Assembly (NCBI GenBank): GCA_012510515.1
Contig: JAAZHW010000038.1
Span: forward strand, 1-5,276
Direction of reading: 5' to 3'
Source: Parcubacteria group bacterium
GTDB lineage: Bacteria > Patescibacteriota > Minisyncoccia > UBA6257 > JAAZHW01
DNA: 5,276 nt
Below the pieces are notes generated by a model. It was not told the origin of the DNA and did no database searches. It saw nothing but the letters and a program-made list of their open reading frames with translations. This document shows positions 1 to 4,432 of this stretch, one piece after another (position 1 is the stretch's first letter; each line of letters begins with the position of its first letter). The translations under genes and the position numbers were made by a program.

Positions 1-131
1 ACTAAAATATCAATAATATTTTGACCCGTTCTTTGAGAATCTTCTAAAGCTATTTGAAAAACTTCTGGAGAAATAAGGTTATTATCTACTAAAAATTCTT
101 TAATTTTTTCTAATGGTAAACGTAAAGCCAT
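1..131 (-). CDS. pilB: Type IV pilus assembly ATPase (PilB/GspE-like), N-terminal fragment
   Basis: Only the first 43 codons are in the window; the gene runs off the left edge. The ATG is at 129-131 and the protein begins MALRLPLEKIKEFLVDNN, followed by LISPEVFQIALEDSQRTGQN and then IIDILV. This resembles the small helical N-terminal domain of PilB/GspE secretion ATPases, where a 'late-acting helix, ISxExxxxAL, xTGxxxxxIL' pattern is usual. The ATPase core (Walker A and B) is not visible, so the call rests on this domain plus context. The start lies only 4 bp after the stop of the upstream membrane-protein gene, and a prepilin gene is two genes upstream, so a pilus operon is likely. The first six codons belong to a 56-bp sequence repeated at 1902-1957. 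No Shine-Dalgarno sequence is seen. PilB, as opposed to a GspE paralogue, is inference. Confidence 0.6.
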   Translation of the reverse strand, partial: MALRLPLEKIKEFLVDNNLISPEVFQIALEDSQRTGQNIIDIL

Positions 132-167
132 AAATTTAAAAATTAATACTATTTAAAAAATTACCAA
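113..167. repeat. Direct repeat, copy A (membrane protein / pilB junction)
   Basis: This 55-bp stretch matches 1902-1957 with 3 mismatches (at 127, 159 and 163) and one single-base insertion in the other copy (after 150). Here it covers the last codons and stop of the membrane-protein gene and the ATG plus five further codons of the pilB-like gene, so this is probably the parental copy. Similarity stops abruptly at both ends. Confidence 0.85.
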
Positions 168-747
168 CATAGGGAATATAAAAAACAAAATTTTGAAATA
201 AAAATATTAATAAAGCTATTGGCAACCAAAAATAATATAAAGGTAAACGTTGCCCAAAATTAATTTTTTTAAAAATAAGTTGGGCTAAATATAATATTAA
301 CCCAATTATAAAAATTAAAAAGATATAAACAATCCATAACGGATGACCCAAAAATATTATAGCATAAAAAATCATCCATGGTTCTTCTTTTTCAAAAAAT
401 CGCTCTTCAGAAAAACGATTAGCTATTTTTGTTAAAAACAAAAATAATAATCCGATTAAAATAGGAAAAATAATGGGATAAATTATTCTATAACTAATAT
501 ATTGAAAAAAAAATTGATTTAAATTTTGATAAGGTGGTAAAAGAAAAGACGAAACATCTGAATTTTTAAAAATTAGATATTGATTTATACTTTTAAAAAT
601 TACTTCAAATATTTTTAAACCTAAAATCAAAATTACAGCCGGTTTGATAAGCTGTTTTATTTTTTTAAAAGCTAAAATCAAACCAGCTGTAATAAGAAAA
701 TAAATAAAGGGAAAATATTCTAATATTGATAGCAAAAAACTTAACAT
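136..747 (-). CDS. Polytopic membrane protein of unknown function in a pilus cluster
   Basis: A 203-residue, very hydrophobic protein with about five to six likely membrane segments (roughly residues 10-28, 35-52, 88-108, 124-157 as one or two spans, and 169-190). Between the second and third segments is a loop of about 30 residues, and a charged stretch (RFSEERFFEKEEPW, residues 111-124) precedes the fourth. I recognise no family. It is not an obvious PilC, which is larger and has duplicated cytoplasmic domains. It sits between the prepilin gene (57 bp upstream) and the pilB-like gene (4 bp downstream), so co-transcription and a role in pilus assembly or anchoring are plausible but inferred. 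The ATG at 745-747 has no convincing ribosome binding site. Its last ten or so codons fall in the repeated 56-bp sequence. Confidence 0.75.
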   Translation of the reverse strand: MLSFLLSILEYFPFIYFLITAGLILAFKKIKQLIKPAVILILGLKIFEVIFKSINQYLIFKNSDVSSFLLPPYQNLNQFFFQYISYRIIYPIIFPILIGLLFLFLTKIANRFSEERFFEKEEPWMIFYAIIFLGHPLWIVYIFLIFIIGLILYLAQLIFKKINFGQRLPLYYFWLPIALLIFLFQNFVFYIPYVGNFLNSINF

Positions 748-804
748 GCCTAAATTTAAATCTTTTCTAAAAATTTAATATAAACTCGCAATTAGCTAAA
801 TTAA

Positions 805-1389
805 TTATAAACTCATATCTGATCCGATTTCATAAACTCCTGGTATGGTCCCGCCATCTTTGCTTTCCACATCTCCTTGATTAACTGAAGAAGGAGTACT
901 AGAGCTATAGTAATTTGATTCCATATTAGCTAATAATTTAAAACGAGCAGTTGGTCCATCACCTTTTAAAATATAAGCATGCCATCCGCCTGGAGTATCA
1001 TCATTAGGAGCAATCTTTGGATTCGGATCAATTGGCAAAGTAGATAATGGATTACCTGAACTAATATTTGAAAAATTAATTGGAATCCAACCACCTCCAT
1101 TTACCGCTTGAGAAGTTGATGCTACAGGGTTACAAGTCATACCACTAGGAGTAAAACTACTACCATAAAGATAACAATTAGTAGAAACAAGCGAACCTAA
1201 ATTTCCCTGATCAGTAATATACAAATTTAAAGCCGTTCTTAAAGCATCTAAATCAGAAATTCTTTTAGTGTCACGAGTTTTCTTCAACATTTCCGCTGGA
1301 TTAATAGCTATTACCACAACAGCCATTAATATAGCTAAAATAGCGATAACAACTAATAATTCAATTAATGTAAAACCTTTTTTTGTCAT
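805..1389 (-). CDS. Type IV prepilin / pilin-like protein
   Basis: A 194-residue protein with a textbook class III (prepilin) signal: MTKKG followed by FTLIELLVVIAILAILMAVV. Prepilin peptidase would cut after Gly5, leaving Phe at +1 and Glu at +5 of the mature protein; residues 6-29 form the hydrophobic helix used for membrane insertion and filament packing. The amphipathic helix continues through KKTRDTKRISDLDALRTALN (36-55), a style common in Patescibacteria pilins. The C-terminal part is Gly/Ser/Pro-rich with a LPIDPNP motif (118-124) and two cysteines (72 and 86) that could form a disulfide. The ATG at 1387-1389 follows the response-regulator stop by 37 bp, and the membrane-protein and pilB-like genes follow. 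Major pilin versus minor or pseudopilin cannot be decided from this window. Confidence 0.9.
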   Translation of the reverse strand: MTKKGFTLIELLVVIAILAILMAVVVIAINPAEMLKKTRDTKRISDLDALRTALNLYITDQGNLGSLVSTNCYLYGSSFTPSGMTCNPVASTSQAVNGGGWIPINFSNISSGNPLSTLPIDPNPKIAPNDDTPGGWHAYILKGDGPTARFKLLANMESNYYSSSTPSSVNQGDVESKDGGTIPGVYEIGSDMSL

Positions 1390-1426
1390 TTTTTTATATA
1401 ATTTACGACCTTTATTATTTAATAAA

Positions 1427-1822
1427 CTATTTACTTATAAATTCTTTTATTTTTAAAATCAAATCATCAATAGAAATTTTAGCTTTAATAAAATATTCTA
1501 CAGCTCCTAATTCTTTAGCTTTTTGAACGTCAATTGTTTGACCTAAATTAGAAATAATAACAACGGGTTTATTTTTAAAATTAGGATCCAGTGAAATATT
1601 TTGCAATACTTCAAAACCACTTTTTTTAGGCAAAATTAGATCTAACAAAATTAAATCAGGATCTGTTTCTTGAATTTTTTTTATAGCTTCATCACCATCT
1701 TTTGCTAGAATAACATTTAATCGTTCTTTTTCTAATCTAATTTTTAATAAATTAGATAAAAAAGGGTCGTCTTCTACAACTAAAATTTTTTTACTCAAAA
1801 CATTATTTTCATTATTATCCAT
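1427..1822 (-). CDS. Single-domain response regulator (CheY-like receiver)
   Basis: A 131-residue protein made only of a receiver domain. KKILVVEDDP (11-20) supplies the Mg-binding acidic pair Asp18/Asp19. LILLDLILP (57-65) carries the phospho-acceptor Asp61. Ser91 after the VVII strand is the switch Ser/Thr, and Lys113 in FIKAK is the invariant lysine. No DNA-binding or enzymatic output domain follows, so it would act by protein contact, as CheY- or PilG/PilH-like regulators do. No histidine kinase is in the window. It precedes the prepilin gene in the same direction, so regulation of pilus assembly or motility is a reasonable inference. The ATG at 1820-1822 has no Shine-Dalgarno sequence, and a TATAAT-containing palindrome lies close upstream, so the leader would be very short. 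Confidence 0.92.
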   Translation of the reverse strand: MDNNENNVLSKKILVVEDDPFLSNLLKIRLEKERLNVILAKDGDEAIKKIQETDPDLILLDLILPKKSGFEVLQNISLDPNFKNKPVVIISNLGQTIDVQKAKELGAVEYFIKAKISIDDLILKIKEFISK

Positions 1823-1828
1823 ATGTTT

Positions 1829-1867
1829 ATTATATAATAATTATATAATAAAAAAAATTAATAGCAA
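1829..1867 (-). promoter_or_regulatory. Candidate promoter upstream of the response-regulator gene
   Basis: Two copies of the self-palindromic 10-mer ATTATATAAT lie at 1829-1838 and 1840-1849, one base apart. The distal one supplies a perfect minus-strand TATAAT (1840-1845). TTGCTA at 1862-1867 matches 4 of 6 bases of the -35 consensus at a 16-bp spacing. The predicted transcript would start about 10 nt before the ATG. In such AT-rich DNA a TATAAT can occur by chance, so confidence is modest. The doubled palindrome could also be an operator. Confidence 0.35.
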
Positions 1868-1901
1868 TTAAAATAAGTTGTGGATATTTTTTTTTTATTT
1901 T

Positions 1902-1957
1902 ATGGTAAACGTAAAACCATAAATTTAAAAATTAATACTTATTTAAAAGATTGCCAA
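1902..1957. repeat. Direct repeat, copy B (orphan pilB-start remnant)
   Basis: Second copy of the 113-167 sequence, lying in the intergenic region between the RT gene and the response-regulator gene. Read on the minus strand it preserves ATG plus five codons (MVLRLP), then an immediate TAA, so it is a non-functional scrap of a pilB start. The remaining intergenic DNA (1823-1901 and 1958-2050) shows only the candidate promoter, a T-rich tract near 1887-1897 and a short 4-bp stem (2034-2037 with 2047-2050) just after the RT stop. I see no convincing terminator. Confidence 0.85.
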
Positions 1958-2050
1958 AAATAAACGATCTATCATAATAACATAAATCATTAACTTTCTA
2001 CTTTCTAAAGTCTATTTTTATAATTTTATCTCATAGCCTCATTTATGGCT

Positions 2051-3127
2051 TTAATTTCTGCTATTGAAAATATAATGCCGATCTGACGCTATTAACCTTC
2101 TTTTTAAATTTTTTCTTAACTGATAAGAGTTAGCAAAACCAGCATAACCCAACCAAGCATTCAAAGAAAAATTAAATTGTTTTTTTGATATTTTTCTTTC
2201 TATTAACTTTCTTTTGTAAAATTTCGTTCGATTTAAAAATCTTTTAACCGTTGATTTTCTTAAAAGTTTATAATGATCAAAAACTACATAGCCTAAAAAA
2301 TCTATTCCTTTATTGGTTGGAAAAATATTGGTTTTTTTGGGATGTAATTCCAATTTTAGTTCGTCTTTCAAAAAACCTCGTATAATTTCTTTTGTTTGAT
2401 GAAGTTTTTTCTTATGGAAATCCAAAATTAGAAAATCATCCATATACCGAAGATAATATCGGCAACGCAGATAATGCTTAATGAATTGATCTACTTCATT
2501 TAAGTATACATTGGCGAAAAACTGGCTAGTCAAATTACCAATAGGAATACCTTTTTCGCCCGGAGTTGAATCAATAATTTTTTTAAACAAAATTAAAACT
2601 TTTTGATCAGCAATTTTCTTTTTGAGTAAATTAAAAAGAATTTCATGATTTATACTTTCAAAATACTTTGAAATATCGCACTTGAGGCAATAAATTCGCG
2701 GTCTCGTTTTATATTCTTCTTCTTGTACCCACGATTTAACACTCAAAGACCGCAGAAAATATTCTAATCTCTTAACCGCCCGATGAACACCTTTGTTTTT
2801 ACGGCAAGCGTAGGAATCATAGATAAAACCCCTGTCAAAAATCGGCTCAATGATATTCAAAAGAGCGTGGTGGACTATCCGATCAGAAAACTCAGGCGCT
2901 TTAATTTGCCGCTTTTTGGAATCGTAAATAATAAATTCTTTATAAGGACCTGGCTTATAAATTAGATTGATTAAATTACTTTGAATATTCAATAAATTTT
3001 CTTCTAAATTACGGCTAAATTCTAAAACACAAGACCGATATCTTTTGGCTTTTCGGGCTTTTAAATAAGCGAGGTGGAGATTGTCAAAAGAACAAATTTT
3101 ATTAAAAAATTTTTTATAAGTTTTCAT
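2051..3127 (-). CDS. Diversity-generating retroelement reverse transcriptase
   Basis: A 358-residue RNA-directed DNA polymerase of the DGR clade. The N-terminal part has the family pattern ARKAKRYR...LEFSRNLEENLL, then YKPGPYKEF and FSDRIVHHALLNIIEPIFDR (80-99), and SYACRKNKG (105-113). The first catalytic aspartate is D151 in LKCDISKYFESI. GIPIGNLTSQFFAN (193-206) is the DGR-type form of motif 4. The active-site box is YMDD (228-231) and is followed by KTNIFPTNKGIDFLGY. The C-terminus, SLNAWLGYAGFANSYQLRKNL, is the thumb-like end. No maturase or endonuclease domain is present, as usual for DGRs, and the length is typical. It would copy TR RNA (186 nt upstream) with adenine-specific errors, together with Avd. 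The ATG at 3125-3127 is preceded by an in-frame TAG five codons upstream and has no ribosome binding site. The frame is intact, so the enzyme is probably functional. Confidence 0.96.
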   Translation of the reverse strand: MKTYKKFFNKICSFDNLHLAYLKARKAKRYRSCVLEFSRNLEENLLNIQSNLINLIYKPGPYKEFIIYDSKKRQIKAPEFSDRIVHHALLNIIEPIFDRGFIYDSYACRKNKGVHRAVKRLEYFLRSLSVKSWVQEEEYKTRPRIYCLKCDISKYFESINHEILFNLLKKKIADQKVLILFKKIIDSTPGEKGIPIGNLTSQFFANVYLNEVDQFIKHYLRCRYYLRYMDDFLILDFHKKKLHQTKEIIRGFLKDELKLELHPKKTNIFPTNKGIDFLGYVVFDHYKLLRKSTVKRFLNRTKFYKRKLIERKISKKQFNFSLNAWLGYAGFANSYQLRKNLKRRLIASDRHYIFNSRN

Positions 3128-3204
3128 AATTAAAAGCGGCTAATTGACTCTGGTTGGATATTTCACTCATAAGCTACTTTAACCAAACAAAGGTAAAGCC
3201 GCAT

Positions 3205-3244
3205 ATTCCTCCTATGAATAAAATAATTCATATGGGAGAGGAAT
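3205..3244 (-). other. Imperfect hairpin in the TR-RT spacer
   Basis: TATGAAT (3213-3219) pairs perfectly with 3226-3232 across a 6-nt loop. The stem continues after small bulges: CC (3211-3212) with GG near 3234-3236, and ATTCCT (3205-3210) with AGGAAT (3239-3244), giving about 15 pairs. It lies in the 186-nt spacer between TR and RT. In the well-studied Bordetella phage DGR, the RNA just downstream of TR is required for cDNA priming, so a structured element here fits that role. Function is inferred. Confidence 0.5.
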
Positions 3245-3313
3245 AGAATCAGTAGGTTTTCTAGCACTGGCTTGTATCTGTAGATATTTTGCTCGGGCTA
3301 AATTAATGAAATA

Positions 3314-3433
3314 TACCGAGCGCAACGCAACCCCACATTGTTGTTCTGATTCGACGTGTTCCAATTCAAATTCAGTGCAAACGCGCCAGCGTTCGAACCA
3401 TTGTTCCAATTCCCGCCACGAAGAAGGACGCGT
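3314..3433 (-). repeat. DGR template repeat (TR)
   Basis: A 120-bp sequence aligning without gaps to 4434-4553 (constant offset 1120), 102/120 identical. Of 27 adenines on the minus (coding) strand, 12 differ in VR; of 93 other bases only 6 differ. In the VR reading frame it would read RVLLRGGNWNNGSNAGAFAL and then NLNWNTSNQNNNVGLRCAR: eleven AAY (Asn) codons sit exactly at the variable positions, the classic DGR design. The downstream end is GC-rich and identical to VR for 24 bp (3314-3337), which would contain the IMH-like homing signal. At the upstream boundary is a mini-hairpin CGCG-TTG-CGCG (3429-3439). TR lies between avd and RT, the canonical place. It is far more GC-rich than its surroundings. 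Confidence 0.95.
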
Positions 3434-3468
3434 TGCGCGATTCTATCCACTGTCCAACTAAATTTTAT

Positions 3469-3519
3469 TTAGCCAGACGGTTAAATTTATTTTCAAAATA
3501 AACTTAACTGTCTGGCTAA
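3469..3519. repeat. 25-bp inverted repeat between avd and TR
   Basis: The left arm 3469-3493 and right arm 3495-3519 are complementary at 23 of 25 positions around a single C (3494). One more pair (3468/3520) extends it. The GC core is AGCCAGAC/GTCTGGCT. It begins six nt after the avd stop codon. On the minus strand no T-run follows the stem, so it is a poor intrinsic terminator in the direction of the genes. On the plus strand TAAAA and five T's follow. It may shield or delimit the TR RNA, or stabilise the upstream message. Confidence 0.85.
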
Positions 3520-3524
3520 AATTT

Positions 3525-3863
3525 TTATTGTGCAAATCTCTTCATCCAACCATTTAATAATTTCCCTATCTCATTCATTTTCACAGCAGCATCTCCGTAT
3601 TGTTTAATACTTAAAAATCTCAAATCTTTAGCTAAACGGATTAAGGTTCGCAGAGTGTCTAATCGAATGTTTATTCTTTTTAAAATTTCAGTTTTGTTTC
3701 TTTCGCTATTGGCCAAAATAATATCTTTAATTATTTCTAATAATTCGTTTTCTATCTGCTGGCCCAAAACAAATCGTTGGCTCTTGGGAAACTTATTCAC
3801 AACCGGATGGAGCCAGAGCATAAAGTCGTAGGTTTTTTGGTAAATGATTAAATCTTGGAACAT
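3525..3863 (-). CDS. avd: DGR accessory protein Avd (four-helix bundle)
   Basis: A 112-residue all-helical protein matching the Avd family pattern: LIIYQKTYDFMLWLHPVVNK (5-24), FPKSQRFVLGQQIENELLEI (25-44), a mid helix with ILKRINIRLDTLRTLIRLAKDL (60-81), FLSIKQY (83-89) and a C-terminal MNEIGKLLNGWMKRF (96-110). Avd forms a basic pentameric barrel that binds RT and TR RNA and is needed for cDNA synthesis in studied DGRs. Its location directly before TR and RT is canonical. The ATG at 3861-3863 lies inside the heptad-repeat array: MFQDL is encoded by the last repeat units, and the frame stays open for 25 codons upstream without a usable start, so this ATG is the best choice. No Shine-Dalgarno sequence is seen. 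Confidence 0.92.
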   Translation of the reverse strand: MFQDLIIYQKTYDFMLWLHPVVNKFPKSQRFVLGQQIENELLEIIKDIILANSERNKTEILKRINIRLDTLRTLIRLAKDLRFLSIKQYGDAAVKMNEIGKLLNGWMKRFAQ

Positions 3864-4003
3864 AAATCTTGTATCTTGAAACCTGAATCTTGTAGCTTGG
3901 AACTTAAATCTTGGATCTTGGAACTTAAATCTTGGAACTTAAATCATGAATCATGAATCATGTTTCATGCTTCATGTTTCAAGATTCATGCTTCAAGATT
4001 CAT
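3850..4003. repeat. Degenerate 7-bp tandem repeat array 1 (22 units)
   Basis: Twenty-two consecutive 7-bp units in perfect register on the plus strand, of the type GNNTCWT (for example AAATCTT, GGAACTT, GAATCAT, GTTTCAT, GATTCAT). The fifth base is C in every unit, while the others drift. The unit type shifts gradually along the array, from -CTT units near avd to -CAT/-CAA units near the four-helix-bundle gene. The array overlaps the last six codons (including stop) of the four-helix-bundle gene at 3986 and the first codons of avd up to 3850. Three units make 21 bp (seven codons). Confidence 0.9.
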
Positions 4004-4342
4004 ATTTCTCAACATACCCCACAACATTTTACCTATATCTTCAGCTAATTCGTATAATTTTTTATATTTTGACTCGCTCATATATTTCTCCTTAAACGAA
4101 AATTGTAGAAGATATTTTGATTCCTGCAAAGAGCCATACGCGGTTTCAATAAAATTTCTGTGCACATTTTTGCGAAAACGAGCATATCCTTCCGTGTAAT
4201 TCAAGGCGACAGAAAGAGCGGCGCGTCGCAACTGGGATGTTATTCCGTACATTTCTTTTTTTGGAAATCCGCGGCTTGCTGCATAAACCCCGTGGATGAA
4301 AAAATCAATTTTGCTTTTCAGTTCTTCGGGAAAATTTTCCAT
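3986..4342 (-). CDS. Four-helix-bundle protein, S23/IVP-like family
   Basis: A 118-residue helical protein. The central segment FPKKEMYGITSQLRRAALSV (26-45), then ALNYTEGYAR (46-55) and NFIETAYGSLQESKYLL (63-79), is the signature of the 'four helix bundle protein' family related to the 23S rRNA intervening-sequence protein. This family is structurally similar to Avd but distinct in sequence. Its biochemical job is not established. Lying between the variable protein and avd, it may be a second DGR accessory subunit or a neighbour captured along with the repeats. The ATG at 4340-4342 is forced by an in-frame TAA two codons upstream. The stop and the preceding codons (MNLEA) are built from heptad-repeat units. 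No Shine-Dalgarno sequence is seen. Confidence 0.85.
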   Translation of the reverse strand: MENFPEELKSKIDFFIHGVYAASRGFPKKEMYGITSQLRRAALSVALNYTEGYARFRKNVHRNFIETAYGSLQESKYLLQFSFKEKYMSESKYKKLYELAEDIGKMLWGMLRNMNLEA

Positions 4343-4419
4343 GTTTTATGTTTCGAGTTTCACGTTTTATGTTTCAAGATTCATGTTTCACGTTTCATGT
4401 TTCAAGTTTCAAGATTCCA
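4343..4419. repeat. Degenerate 7-bp tandem repeat array 2 (11 units)
   Basis: Eleven in-register 7-bp units on the plus strand, mostly GTTTCAT, GTTTCAA, GTTTCAC, GATTCAT and GTTTTAT, filling almost the whole 90-bp gap between the variable-protein stop and the four-helix-bundle start. The start codon abuts the first unit, and the preceding seven bases (TTTCCAT) also resemble a unit. It belongs to the same family as the array at 3850-4003. Confidence 0.9.
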
Positions 4420-4432
4420 GATAGCCACGGAC

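Larger units (their letters stand above)
3205..3519 (-). ncRNA. Putative structured TR template RNA
   Basis: The 397-nt gap between the avd stop and the RT start holds no protein gene I believe. It holds, in transcription order, a 25-bp hairpin, the TR and an imperfect hairpin. TR flanked by stems on both sides suggests a defined template RNA domain within the avd-TR-RT transcript. The ends given are simply the outer edges of the stems; real transcript ends cannot be read from sequence. DGR template RNAs are established in other systems; this instance is inference. Confidence 0.45.

Noticed and set aside
1268..1456. 62-codon plus-strand ORF
   Set aside because: Antisense to the prepilin signal region, where low-complexity hydrophobic codons leave an open complement.
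2783..2965. 60-codon plus-strand ORF
   Set aside because: Antisense to the conserved RT core; no recognisable product.
2051..3127. RT as a group II intron or retron
   Set aside because: No maturase or endonuclease domain and no intron RNA domains, while a paired TR/VR and Avd are present, which fits a DGR only.
3212..3409. 65-codon minus-strand ORF across TR
   Set aside because: It reads TR one frame away from the frame used in VR and ends in the spacer hairpin. TR is a template, and no family is recognisable.
3469..3519. Inverted repeat as an intrinsic terminator of avd
   Set aside because: On the transcribed strand the stem is not followed by a T-run, and TR and RT downstream need the transcript to continue.
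3960..4199. 79-codon plus-strand ORF
   Set aside because: Antisense shadow of the four-helix-bundle gene, beginning in the heptad array.
3850..4419. Heptad arrays as a CRISPR array
   Set aside because: Units are 7 bp, contiguous and degenerate, with no separate repeat and spacer sizes and no cas genes.
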